64,000 bases of DNA from Planctomicrobium piriforme. Its GTDB lineage: Bacteria; Planctomycetota; Planctomycetia; Planctomycetales; Planctomycetaceae. The first letter of the stretch is position 1. Every line of letters begins with the position of its first letter. The notes under the pieces were generated by a model, which was not told the DNA's origin, ran no database searches, and worked only from the letters and a program-made list of their open reading frames with translations. The stretch lies in contig NZ_FOQD01000009.1 of NCBI RefSeq assembly GCF_900113665.1, forward strand, positions 62,001 through 126,000, in the 5' to 3' direction. The translations under genes and the position numbers were made by a program. Shown here in pieces: positions 19,776 through 29,400 of this stretch.

Positions 19776-20669
19776 ATGGCCCGCAAGGGAGAACAGTTCG
19801 CCGGATTGACAGTCGCTCTCGTGACGCCGTTTCGCAATGGCGACGTCGATGAAGCCGCACTGCGAAAACTGGTGGACTGGCACGTCGAAATGGGAACGAA
19901 CTGCGTCTGCCCCTGCGGCACCACCGGCGAAAGCCCGACGCTCAGCCACGACGAACACGAACGGGTGATCGCCCTCGTCTGCGAACAGGCGGCAGGCCGG
20001 ATCAAGGTGATGGCTGGCACCGGTTCGAACTCGACCCGCGAAGCGATCCGGCTCACCGCCCGGGCAGAAGAATCTGGTGCGGACGGCGCGCTGATGGTCG
20101 CCCCGTATTACAACAAGCCCATGCAGGACGGTTTCTACCAGCACTTCAAGGCCGTGGCCGAAGCGGTCGACCTGCCGATTGTGCTCTATAACATTCCGGG
20201 CCGGACGGCCAAGAACATGGAGCCGGACACAATCTGCAAGCTCGCCGAACTGAAGACGATTGTCGCCATCAAGGAAGCGACCGGTTCGCTCGATCAGGCG
20301 TCGCAGATTCTGAACGGCAGCAACCTGACGCTTCTCTCCGGCGATGACAGTCTCACGTTGCCCTTGATGTCAGTGGGGGGTAGCGGAGTGGTTTCGGTTG
20401 CCGGGAATATCGTCCCAAAAGATGTGCTGGCGATGATTGCCGCGTGGCGCGAGGGGAATATCGCCCAAGCCCAGAAGATGCATCACAAGCTGTTCCCGCT
20501 GTGCCGGGACATGCTTGGTCTGGCGACAAACCCGATTCCGCTCAAGGGGGCGATGCAACTGCTGGGACGCGACACCGGCGAAGTCCGGCTCCCGCTGACG
20601 CCGCTGTCCGAAGGGGACATGACCAAGTTGCGGCAGACGCTGAAAACATACGGATTGCTGAGTAGCTGA
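19776..20669 (+). CDS. dapA: 4-hydroxy-tetrahydrodipicolinate synthase
   Basis: The product is 297 residues from the ATG at 19776, preceded by GGAG; the frame is open further upstream without family similarity. The TIM-barrel active site is complete: CGTTGES with the two threonines at 49-50, Y138 and R143 in LYNIPGRT, and the Schiff-base lysine K166 in VAIKEATG. DapA condenses pyruvate with aspartate semialdehyde in lysine and diaminopimelate synthesis. The related N-acetylneuraminate lyase and KDG aldolase families share the fold, but the residue set fits DapA. It is probably monocistronic. Confidence 0.96.
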   Translation: MARKGEQFAGLTVALVTPFRNGDVDEAALRKLVDWHVEMGTNCVCPCGTTGESPTLSHDEHERVIALVCEQAAGRIKVMAGTGSNSTREAIRLTARAEESGADGALMVAPYYNKPMQDGFYQHFKAVAEAVDLPIVLYNIPGRTAKNMEPDTICKLAELKTIVAIKEATGSLDQASQILNGSNLTLLSGDDSLTLPLMSVGGSGVVSVAGNIVPKDVLAMIAAWREGNIAQAQKMHHKLFPLCRDMLGLATNPIPLKGAMQLLGRDTGEVRLPLTPLSEGDMTKLRQTLKTYGLLSS

Positions 20670-20750
20670 AATTCGAAGCACGAAATCCGAAACGGATTTC
20701 AAAAACACCGGGCGATTCGATGTTTTGAATTTGGTGCTTTGGATTTCGAA
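20670..20750. repeat. Opposed heptamer arrays after dapA
   Basis: AATTCGA, AGCACGA and AATCCGA (20670-20690) face TTTTGAA, TTTGGTG, CTTTGGA and TTTCGAA (20723-20750). The first unit begins at the base after the dapA stop codon. The words TTTGGTG-CTTTGGA-TTTCGAA match those at 44634-44654 with two changes. Confidence 0.75.
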
Positions 20751-20768
20751 ATGAAATGGAAAGAAACC

Positions 20769-20826
20769 GGGGGCTAACGCCCGGCGGCTGATTGGCCTCG
20801 ATCAGTCGGCACGCGTTCGCGTCCGG
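20769..20826. repeat. REP-like element, inverted pair
   Basis: The forward copy at 20769-20795 has stem-loop GGGC-TAAC-GCCC followed by GGCGGCTGATTGG. An inverted copy at 20800-20826 reads on the other strand as stem ACGC-GAAC-GCGT followed by GCCGACTGATC. The two tails face each other across four bases. The arrangement resembles paired REP elements. Confidence 0.75.
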
Positions 20827-20916
20827 TTCCTTTGAGAAACGGCGAACATCCTGGGCAAGGACGCTCCCAAACGATTAGCTCCCCACGACTTGTTCTCCAA
20901 AGTGCAGATTTGAAAT

Positions 20917-22236
20917 ATGGCGGCATCCGCAACTGTAGTCAGTCCCGGTTTCGATCAGGCGACGTTTGATCGTTTTCTTGCTGCCCGTGGCGAACCTGCC
21001 TGGGTGCAGGACAATCGCCGTCAGGCGTTCGCCGCGTATCAGGAACACCTACACTCGGAACTCGATCCCGAGGAATACAAACGGCTCGATCTGCGGACGT
21101 TTCGGCCAGAGCGTTATCAGATTGCCGCCGAATCCTCGGCTGCAGCGGGCGTGGCGACCTTGATGCGAGATCGCGCCGAGTTCGCCGGGGCAGTCACGCA
21201 TGTCGATGGTCACTGCGTCTCAGCGACGTTGAGTGATGAACTGAAAGCCAAGGGAGTTCTGTTCGGGAGCCTGCAATCACTGCTGGTCGAACAGCGACAG
21301 AAACTGGAACCGTATTTTCACACTCGTGCCGTCGATCCGGAACGAGACCGATTCTCCGCCTGGCATGCGGCGTTCTGGACGGGCGGAACGGTGCTCTTCG
21401 TCCCCCGGAATGTGGAAGTCAATGTTCCGCTCTACAGCCTGATCACGCTGCAGAAGAATGCCGCCGCCGATTTCAGCCATACGCTGGTGATCCTGGAAGA
21501 TGGAGCATCGGCGACGCTGCTGGAAGAAACTGCTTCTGCTTCACCAGATACTGATGGCCTGCATGTCGGCGCGATTGAACTGATCGTCGGCGCCGGGGCG
21601 CGGCTGCGATATGTGCAGTTGCAGAACTGGAATCAGAAGGTCCGGCATTTCGCCCATCAGTCAGGTCGAGTCGGACGCGACGGCATGCTGCAATGGACGG
21701 TCGCCGCGCTGGGTAGCAAGCTGGCGCACATCCATCAGGACGTGCATCTCGACGGCCGGGGTTCGACGGCGCAGGTGAACGGCGTCACGTTCGCCACCGA
21801 TAAACAAGTGCTCTCTTACTACACACAGCAGACGCACCATCAGCCGGACACCAAGTCGGACCTGCTGTACAAAGAAGTCTGCCGCGACAAGTCGCGAGTC
21901 GTCTGGCGCGGGATGATCAAGGTCGATCCCGATGCCCAGAAGACGGACGGCTATCAGCGGAACGATGCCCTGATGCTGAGTGCCGATGCCCGGGCCGATG
22001 CGATTCCCGGTCTCGAAATCGAAGCCGACGATGTACGCTGCACCCACGGGGCGACGGCCGGCCGAGTCGACGACGAACAGGTGTTCTACGCGATGTGCCG
22101 CGGGATTTCTCGCTACGAAGCGATGCACATGATCGTCGAAGGCTTCTTCGCCGGCGTCTACGACCGCATCCCGGTGGAACTCGTCCGCGAAACGCTGAGC
22201 CAGGCGGTGGAACGCAAACTCGGAATCGGCGACTGA
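20917..22236 (+). CDS. sufD: Fe-S cluster assembly scaffold SufD
   Basis: This 439-residue protein has the SufB/SufD beta-helix core. The C-terminal part carries ADAIPGLEIEADDVRCTHGAT followed by ISRYEAMHMIVEGFFAGV, the segment common to SufB and SufD. The N-terminal helical region and the lack of the SufB cysteine cluster point to SufD. SufD forms the SufBC2D complex that builds iron-sulphur clusters. The usual sufB, sufC and sufS neighbours are not beside it, so they must be elsewhere. The ATG at 20917 has only a weak upstream ribosome-binding site. Confidence 0.9.
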   Translation: MAASATVVSPGFDQATFDRFLAARGEPAWVQDNRRQAFAAYQEHLHSELDPEEYKRLDLRTFRPERYQIAAESSAAAGVATLMRDRAEFAGAVTHVDGHCVSATLSDELKAKGVLFGSLQSLLVEQRQKLEPYFHTRAVDPERDRFSAWHAAFWTGGTVLFVPRNVEVNVPLYSLITLQKNAAADFSHTLVILEDGASATLLEETASASPDTDGLHVGAIELIVGAGARLRYVQLQNWNQKVRHFAHQSGRVGRDGMLQWTVAALGSKLAHIHQDVHLDGRGSTAQVNGVTFATDKQVLSYYTQQTHHQPDTKSDLLYKEVCRDKSRVVWRGMIKVDPDAQKTDGYQRNDALMLSADARADAIPGLEIEADDVRCTHGATAGRVDDEQVFYAMCRGISRYEAMHMIVEGFFAGVYDRIPVELVRETLSQAVERKLGIGD

Positions 22237-22261
22237 GAACGATCGCCGACAGGAGTGATCC

Positions 22262-23197
22262 ATGTCGAATGACTTACCAGCTCCGCCTGCGTCGAAGAAA
22301 CTCCGCTGGAAGATCGTCGGCGTTGTCGTGCTGTTTGTATTCATTGCAGGTGGATACTGGCTGACAGGAAAAATCGAGAGTGCCCTGTTGTTTCCTGCGC
22401 CGCAACTGTCCGTAGATTCGGATTCCGGGACAAAATTTGAGCTGCGTGATCAGCTTCATCTCCTGACGTTGCCAGGAGGGGCGAGTGTTCCGATTCCCAA
22501 CTCGGTCGGCCGTGGATTGATGGCCTGGAGCGGATTCTACGACCCCACTTATCAGCTTCTTGAACCCTTTGAGTCGAGGGAGACGAGCCCGCTGCTGATC
22601 TATTGCCATGGAAACGGCGAACTGATCGGCCAGTGGATGGATGCATTTGATGAGTTTCGAAATCGAGGCTTCTGGGTTCTGCTGTGCGAATACCCAGGCT
22701 ATGGCAGCGCTGAGGGGAAGCCGTCGGAGAAGTCGATTCAACAGACTCTCATGTACGCCTATGACATTGCCATTCAACAGCCAGGCATCGATCCGCAATG
22801 CGTCATCGGCTGGGGGCGCTCGCTGGGGGGCGGGGCGATTTGCACGCTTGCTGAAGAACGCCCGTTGGCGGCGGTGATTCTCGAATCGACGTTCAGTTCC
22901 GTCGGCGAAGTCGCCTACGAGCAGTTTGGCGTCCCGTCGTTTTTCATTCGCAATCAGTTCAATAACCTCGCGACGGTGAAGTCGCTCAAGGTTCCGCTAC
23001 TGATTCTGCATGGCGAGCAGGATCAGGCGATTTCCGTGGCCAACGCCAGACGCCTGCATGCGGCCGCGCCAGGTTCGGAGCTGGAAATTCTGTCGTGCGA
23101 CCACAACGACTGCCCTGACGCGAGTCAACGAATTCTTCAGTTTCTGACGAGCCGGGGTGTCGTCAAAAAAGAAGAATCAGCCACAGATGAACGCTGA
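22262..23197 (+). CDS. Membrane-anchored alpha/beta hydrolase (ABHD13/Bem46 type)
   Basis: The product is 311 residues with AGGAG 7 bases before the ATG. An N-terminal membrane helix spans about 18-36. The hydrolase fold has an oxyanion segment YCHGNGE, a nucleophile elbow GRSLG (S187), D254 in LHGEQDQAI and H281 in SCDHNDCP. The substrate is unknown. It starts 25 bases after sufD and may be co-transcribed with it. The last residues (SATDER) and the stop are encoded by a repeated CACAGATGA-type word that continues into the 3' region. Confidence 0.88.
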   Translation: MSNDLPAPPASKKLRWKIVGVVVLFVFIAGGYWLTGKIESALLFPAPQLSVDSDSGTKFELRDQLHLLTLPGGASVPIPNSVGRGLMAWSGFYDPTYQLLEPFESRETSPLLIYCHGNGELIGQWMDAFDEFRNRGFWVLLCEYPGYGSAEGKPSEKSIQQTLMYAYDIAIQQPGIDPQCVIGWGRSLGGGAICTLAEERPLAAVILESTFSSVGEVAYEQFGVPSFFIRNQFNNLATVKSLKVPLLILHGEQDQAISVANARRLHAAAPGSELEILSCDHNDCPDASQRILQFLTSRGVVKKEESATDER

Positions 23198-23226
23198 TGC
23201 ACACAGATAATTCGACTCGGATTGAG

Positions 23227-24342
23227 TCATGACAGCATGCCTCGCGTATCAACATTGAGGGACTCGAGGTCGCCGTTGGCGTGTTGCAGCCAGACACGAT
23301 CTTGCAGGTTGACGCACGGGCAGATGTGATTGGGAATCACGGTCACTCGTTCGCCGACATGGGTCTTGTTGGGGGAATTCGAGAGATCGATCTCCCCGTG
23401 TTCTTCACTCAGTCTGGTCAGGCTCGCTTCGGGATATTCGAGAATGCAGCCGTAGCCTGATTCCGGTACTCGGGCATTGCGGTCGCTCGTGAGCGTTTTG
23501 GTTCCGGCGTCGATTACCGCTTTGCCAGGCACCGCTGTGCTGACGACGGTGCAGACGATGGCTGCGGCGACATCTTCCAGGTTGCAGAACCCAGCCCGAA
23601 CGGTGTTCATGTCGTTGTAGATGTAGGTGCCAGGGCGGATCTCGGTCTGGCTGGAGATGAGATCCGACTGATAAGCCGACGGCGTCGAGCCCCCTGAAAC
23701 GATGCCGGTCGACAACCCTAACTGTTTCCAGAGATCAATTGTTTCGGCGAGGACTGCATCAATTCTGCGAAGCTCCTCATGCTGCTCAGCCGCAGGCGAC
23801 CAGACATGCCCGGGGTAGAAAAAAATGCCGTCGAGTCGCAGTGCAGGTTCGAGTTTTGAGACGATCTGAGCGAGTTCGAGCGCCGCCTGAGGAGACTGCA
23901 CTCCTGTACGGCGAAAGCCGACGTCGAGATCGACCAGAATGCCGATCGTCGTGCCGGTCTGTCTGGCAGCGGTGGCGAGCGAGGTGACTCCCTCGACCGA
24001 GTCGACTGCCACACGAATGATGCAACGACCGGCGAGTTGAGCGAGGCGTTGGGTTCTGGCAGGGTCGATCGCGGGATAGGCGACGAGAATGTCAGAGCAC
24101 TCGTCAGCCATCACCTCGGCCTCGCCGACTTTGGCCACGGTCAGTCCGCTCGCACCGGCGACCATCTGCAGCCGCGCCATCCGGCGAGACTTGTGCGTTT
24201 TGGTATGCGGCCGCAAGCTCAGGTGATGCCGTCGGACATCGTCTGCGAGGCGGCGGAGATTTCGTTCGACCGTGGGCAGATCGATAACGAGGGCGGGCGT
24301 TGCGGGAAGCGTGCCTGCGGCTGCAGCGAACGTGGTGACCAT
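23227..24342 (-). CDS. D-threonine aldolase / D-serine dehydratase-like PLP enzyme
   Basis: The product is 371 residues with AGGAGG before the ATG. It has an alanine-racemase-type N-terminal barrel with the PLP lysine in RPHTKTHK (K48). A C-terminal metal site NHICPCVN supplies the His and Cys typical of eukaryotic-like D-serine dehydratase (DSD1) and D-threonine aldolase. Members cleave or dehydrate D-3-hydroxyamino acids; which substrate applies here cannot be told. It is convergent with the hydrolase gene, 29 bases apart. Confidence 0.88.
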   Translation of the reverse strand: MVTTFAAAAGTLPATPALVIDLPTVERNLRRLADDVRRHHLSLRPHTKTHKSRRMARLQMVAGASGLTVAKVGEAEVMADECSDILVAYPAIDPARTQRLAQLAGRCIIRVAVDSVEGVTSLATAARQTGTTIGILVDLDVGFRRTGVQSPQAALELAQIVSKLEPALRLDGIFFYPGHVWSPAAEQHEELRRIDAVLAETIDLWKQLGLSTGIVSGGSTPSAYQSDLISSQTEIRPGTYIYNDMNTVRAGFCNLEDVAAAIVCTVVSTAVPGKAVIDAGTKTLTSDRNARVPESGYGCILEYPEASLTRLSEEHGEIDLSNSPNKTHVGERVTVIPNHICPCVNLQDRVWLQHANGDLESLNVDTRGMLS

Positions 24343-24484
24343 GCGAATCCTCCTGCATCAATGTCAGGTGCTGGCCTGACATCTTAATCAGCAAAGAGGA
24401 TGCATGGCGCGTCGACAGGTTCAATCGAGGATGCACTGGCAGAGCCAGTGGCACACGTCCCGATCCTCGAACTTTGAGGCTGCT

Positions 24485-25267
24485 TTACGGGGCGACGGGT
24501 TCATTGACTTTCAGGTCGTTGCGAACATTCCGGACGCCGGGTTCCATCCGTACGAGGGTTTCCACGAGACGGCGGTCGTCTTCGGACTGGACCAGACCTG
24601 AAAGGGTGACCTGTCCATTTTCATCGGCCAGTGCGGTGACGCTAGCCGCGCGGGGGCCAAGATTGGGAAGGGCGACCAGACGAGTCTGGACGGTCGATTG
24701 CAGAGTGGAACTGGGGATCGACTGCATCTGAAAGCCCAGTTTCAAGACGGGGCGAATGCGCAGCACTTGCGTGGCGGCCGTAGCATTGGGATCGAACGTG
24801 TTGTTTCCCAGCAGGCTTTGCAGTTGCGAGAACTGCGGGGTCATGCCGCCGCTCATCGGGTTACTGGCGTTCTGGTTGCCGAGAAAGCGGGCGCTGTTAT
24901 CACCTCGACCGACAAAGCCGCTCGTTCCAATCGTGGAACCGAGACTGCCGTCGCCAGCATTCAGCGAGGATTGCGTGAGCGAAGAGTTGGTGCTGTTGGC
25001 AGCACCAGCACCGTTGCCTGTCGCGCCAGTCGAAGAACTTCCCGTTCCAGAACTGCTGCCGCTGGTTCCGGATGTCGAACTGCTGCCGAACATTGAACTG
25101 GAACCGGAAGTTCCGCTCCGGCTGCTGGAACCACTGGAGGCCGATCCACCGTTCGAAGTGGATGTCGAAGACAAGGCACCGCCTGTTCCGAACAGGGACT
25201 GGGCCTGACACGCCGACCAGGGAAATAGACCTGCGAACAGTACAAATCCGCCAATCAATGGTTTCAC
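24485..25267 (-). CDS. Secreted BON-domain protein with Ser/Gly-rich linker
   Basis: I chose the GTG at 25267 (260 residues), preceded by CAGGA, because it gives a clean signal peptide (MKPLIGGFVLFAGLF, cleavage near ACQAQ). A low-complexity Ser/Thr/Gly region covers about 30-105. The C-terminal 70 residues form a BON domain: QTRLVALPNLGPRAASVTAL, then GQVTLSGLVQSEDDRRLVETL, then RNVRNDLKV. BON domains bind membranes or assemble at the outer membrane. It is the last gene of a row with the secretin and a lipoprotein. In pilus secretins such as CpaC a BON domain is fused to the secretin; here it is separate. Confidence 0.82.
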   Translation of the reverse strand: MKPLIGGFVLFAGLFPWSACQAQSLFGTGGALSSTSTSNGGSASSGSSSRSGTSGSSSMFGSSSTSGTSGSSSGTGSSSTGATGNGAGAANSTNSSLTQSSLNAGDGSLGSTIGTSGFVGRGDNSARFLGNQNASNPMSGGMTPQFSQLQSLLGNNTFDPNATAATQVLRIRPVLKLGFQMQSIPSSTLQSTVQTRLVALPNLGPRAASVTALADENGQVTLSGLVQSEDDRRLVETLVRMEPGVRNVRNDLKVNEPVAP

Positions 25268-25390
25268 GGCATGGTTCCTGTCAGCAGGCGAGAACAGTCT
25301 GTCGTCCGATTGTAACACCGGAGAAGGCAGCCTGTTTCGCGAATTCGCGTCAAAATTCCGCCGAATAGGGACGATATGGGGAATGAATCG

Positions 25391-26311
25391 TCAGTCATCC
25401 AGCAACGGATGAACTTTCGCTTTGGGAATTGCCGCAGGTTCCAGCGGATGTTCCGTTGGGGCAGGCGTGTCCGCAGGCGTCACTCCCGCCGGTTTCAGTT
25501 TGACCGGCGTTGCGGCGGGTTCCGCAGTTTCCATGGGATGCGGAGTCTGCGGCGGGGTGATCGAAGCGGTTGCCGGTTTGACGGTTGCCGGATCGGGGCT
25601 GGCGGCGGCGGTCTTGTTGTACTGATTCAGGGTCGCCATCAGTCTGGCTTTGTCGGAGTCCGAGTTTCGCTGCATGGCGGGTGTGGCGGGCTGGCTGATC
25701 GTGGCGTCCGAGGCGAAGGTCTCTGCATGGCTGACAAGCTGAATCCCCTCGTTGCGAACCGGCGCCTGACCGACCGGTTGTTCCGGCTTGCGGGGAGTAG
25801 TGCCGGCCAGGATGACGGAACCCATCTTCGAATAGACGGGATTTCCATTCTTAGGCGTGTACCGGACGCGGAGCGAACAGGTCGAACGGTTTCCCCCCTT
25901 TTTGGTGTAGGGGAGGAAGAACTGGTAAGCCGCGCCGATGTTGGTCTCCGTCAGGAATGCCTGAAAGGCGGCCGCGTCAAAATCAAACTGATGGATGGGG
26001 CGTTCTTGCTCTTCCGGAGTCCCCTGGTCGTCAAACACAAAGATCCGGACGTCGCCATCGATCCGGACAGGCGGGTCGATGCCATGGGCAAAGAACATCA
26101 ACTGGCCGACAAAGCCGCGAGACGGCAGGCCATCGAGACCGGTTCCTTCACCCGCTTCCCACAGGCAGATAAGTTCGAACACAGGATGCTCTACTGAAGC
26201 CTTGGGCAGTTTTTTGAAGCTGTCTCGCTGAAACAGCAGCATGTGCGAGCAGCCTGTCGCCAGCAGCAACATGGCGAGCAAGGAGGTTCGCAGTGATCGG
26301 GAATGAATCAT
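25391..26311 (-). CDS. Lipoprotein of the secretin cluster, unknown function
   Basis: The protein is 306 residues from the ATG at 26311. A signal peptide ends in the lipobox LATGC (C21), so it should be lipid-anchored. A folded domain covers about 30-190, with the region EHPVFELICLWEAGEG and DGDVRIFVFDDQGTPEEQ. A long proline/alanine/threonine-rich tail follows (about 240-306). I recognise no named family. It sits between the secretin and the BON protein on the same strand (143- and 123-base gaps). An outer-membrane accessory or pilotin-like role is a guess. Confidence 0.75.
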   Translation of the reverse strand: MIHSRSLRTSLLAMLLLATGCSHMLLFQRDSFKKLPKASVEHPVFELICLWEAGEGTGLDGLPSRGFVGQLMFFAHGIDPPVRIDGDVRIFVFDDQGTPEEQERPIHQFDFDAAAFQAFLTETNIGAAYQFFLPYTKKGGNRSTCSLRVRYTPKNGNPVYSKMGSVILAGTTPRKPEQPVGQAPVRNEGIQLVSHAETFASDATISQPATPAMQRNSDSDKARLMATLNQYNKTAAASPDPATVKPATASITPPQTPHPMETAEPAATPVKLKPAGVTPADTPAPTEHPLEPAAIPKAKVHPLLDD

Positions 26312-26354
26312 GTCAGCTTGTCCTGCCGGCAGGCATGGATGCGGAAGTCGCGGC

Positions 26355-26415
26355 AATAGGGGATAGGGCGGAGGGGACAGTTTGGAAACTGGCTTTTCTC
26401 TCACCCCTATTCCCT
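26355..26415. repeat. Opposed heptamer arrays (AATAGGG type)
   Basis: AATAGGG, GATAGGG, CGGAGGG, GACAGTT (26355-26382) face CACCCCT, ATTCCCT (26402-26415). They lie between the secretin stop and the lipoprotein start, inside a likely operon. Confidence 0.65.
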
Positions 26416-26453
26416 GATGTTGTGTTGGCGATGTCACGAAACGATTCAAATCC

Positions 26454-29400
26454 TCAACGCGATTCCGCAGGCAGATCACCCAGTCGCGAGACGCCGCGTC
26501 GGGGCTCGGCGGCATCAATCGATTTCGCGCCGGTCGGGTTGATCATGTCGGGGGTCAGCATCGGGGGAGGCAAGGGGGGAATCTGGCTCGGATCGGCAGG
26601 ACAGAGATCGAGCGGCGGGCTGGTTTCGATGGGGAGGGCCATGTCCGGCGGAACGCCGAAGATCGGTCCGTGGACGGCTTCGACGTCGTCCTGGAAGAAG
26701 TGGAGTCGGCCGGCTTCCACCTGTTTGATCAGCTCTGCGTCTCCGTCATTGCGAATGATGCGAGGGGTGAGGAAGATCAGCAGTTCGGTCCGTCGATAGT
26801 CGAACGAGTCGTAACGGAACGCCTTGCCGATGACGGGCAGGTCGCCCAGCCAGGGGATCTTGCGTTCTTCTGTGGTATCGCTTTTGGTGATCATTCCTCC
26901 GACGACGATCGTTTGCCCGTCAGGAACTTTCACCGTACTGCGAGCGGTGGTGATGTCCTTGATGGGCGAATAGATCACGTTGCCATTGGCGTCTGTGAAG
27001 ATCGGCACGCCGGTCGTCGGGTTCGGATAAGCGCTTTTCTCGGCGGCGACTTCCATGACAATTTGCCCTTCCGGGCTGATGCGGGGACTGACCGTCAGAA
27101 TGATCCCGGCGGGATCGCGAAGAACGTTGGTCTGTGCCAGGCCTGTGCCGGTGACGTTGACGCCGTTGGGAACGGGAACGACTTGACCGACCTGAATTTG
27201 GGCGGTCTGGTTGTCGAGGGCGATCACCTGCGGACGGCTGAGCACGCGGACAGTGCGTCGGGCGGCGAGTGCGCGAATCAGCACGCTCACCGCATCGGAG
27301 CTGGCGGAAAGAACCAGGCCGCCATATCCAAGATCTTCGTTAGTTCGACCGAGAGCAAAGTTCGAGAGACCTTGGGTTCCGACCGTACTGGGGCTCGACC
27401 CGGGACTGTTGTTATTCCCCAAAGGTTGGTTGTTGAAACTGAAGCCGGGCGTTGCCTGTTGAGAGATCACGTTGGTTGTGGTCACCTGCGGCTGGCCTAC
27501 CGGCGTTTGCGTGGTGGTCGTCGTCACCAGGTTGCCGATGGCGCTGCGGGCGAAGAGGATTGGATCCTGGAATCCGAGTTCGACCCCGAATTCGTCGGTG
27601 TTATCGAGCGTCACTTCGACCAGCATGGCCTGAATGACCACCTGCGGCGGTTCGGCGTCCAGCTTCTTGGCGAGTTCTTCGAGCTGCTTGAAGTAGGCGG
27701 GAGTCGCGCTGATCAGCAGGCTGTTGGTCACCGGTTCGGCCGTGACGATGATTTCCTGCTCGAGAAGTTGACTGGTGCTGATGCGGTTGGGGTCGAGCGT
27801 CGCCAGTTCGCGCTGTGCCTGTAGAAACTCGTTGATCGCCGCGGCGACATCGGCCACAGGGCTGTTGCGGAGTTTGATGACGGTCGTCTGACGATTACGG
27901 GCGTCGTTTGTGTCGAGCTTGAAGAGAATCGCTTCGACAATCCGCAGGGCTTCGCCGCCGCCGATGGCGACGACGCTGTTGGTGCGGCCATCGACCGAGA
28001 ATCGCAAGGGAATCAGGCTGCTGCCGGTCCCTTGTGCGCCGAGCAGTTCAATGCCAAGTGCGCCGGCCTGCCCAGCGCGGCCGGTCTGGTTTCCCTGTGT
28101 GGGAGTCGTGCTGAACAGTTCTTCGAGCAACGTGGCGGCGCTGGTGGCGTCAGCGTTCTTAAGCGGGAAGACCTTGATTTCGGAAATGGCGGAACTGGGA
28201 CGGTCGAGCATCATGATCAGCTCTTCCACCAGCGGCATGCTCTGCTCGGGGGCGGTGATGATCAGACTGTTGGTGCGTGGATCGGCGCTGAAGCGAATGT
28301 CGTTCAGCAGGCCCGACCGAATGAGTTCGGTGCTGCCTTCTCGGAGGAACTCGATGACAGTCGCTTTTGCTTGCTGGTTGGCAGTTCCAGTCGCCTGGGG
28401 TTGAGCAACGCCGCCTGCGCCTGTCGTGGTCATGGTCCGAGGAGCATTCAGCACTCCCTGAATTGCGTTGTTCAGGAATGCAGCCAACTCTTCGGCCACG
28501 GCGCTCTTGAGCGGGAAGATTCGCATCTGGCTGATGGCGCCTGCTTGTTCGCTGTCGACCCCTTTGATGAACTCGGAGATCTCTGACAGATCGCGGGCAC
28601 TCGCCTGTACGATCACGCTGTTGGTGCGGGGATCGCTGGCCACTTTCAAGCGTGCCCCGAGTCCGACGGGAGGCTGCGCGTAAAAGCTCGTCAGCATTTC
28701 CGCCACGGAAGATGACACGGCGTGCTTCAGTCGGAAGATGTGGACTTCGTGGGTCGGATCGATGGGCTGGTCGAGTTCTTCGGCCAGCTGCAGGACCGCC
28801 TGCATCGCATTCGACGGAGCGAGGATCAATACGGCGTTGGGAACGACGACCGGAACCACGCGGACGGCGACCTGATTCTGCTGGGCATTGTTGCTGCGCA
28901 GTTCAGTCATCCGGGTGTAGACGTCATTCAAAAGCTGTGAGAGCGACTGCGAATCGACGAACCTCAGTCGCAAAAGATGAATTTCCGGCAGGCTGCCAAC
29001 GGCCGTCTGCTCGACTGCCTTGATGACCTGCATGACGGCTTCGACGTCTTTTTCGTTTCCGCGGAGGATCAGCAAGTCGAGGTCGTTGAGGGCTTCAATG
29101 GAAACGTCCCCGCGGAGGTTCCCGAGCAGGGCAGGGAGGGGAGTAGCCGCGCCGGCGGCAGGGGCGCCAGTCGGAGGCATCGGGATCGCGTCGGTCTCTG
29201 GAGCGGCTGAATTGGCAGGTTGTTGGGTTCGCGCCTGGGCAATCAGTGAAAGTGGCTGGGCCAGCTTGCGGCCGGTTTCGGCGGTCTGTCCGTTGCCGAC
29301 CATCAGTTTGGGAGATTCGGTTTCGAGCGGATTGACGTCCAGCTTGCCGAGCAGTTGCTTCACGCCGGACTGCACGCTGTCGACGGCAGTAATCAGCAAA

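Noticed and set aside
23175..23215. CACAGATGA-type words after the hydrolase gene as a further heptamer array
   Set aside because: The words are present, but the 7-bp phase is not kept over enough units to include it with confidence.
25072..25368. Open frames opposite the Ser/Gly-rich BON protein
   Set aside because: They mirror the low-complexity region of the real gene.
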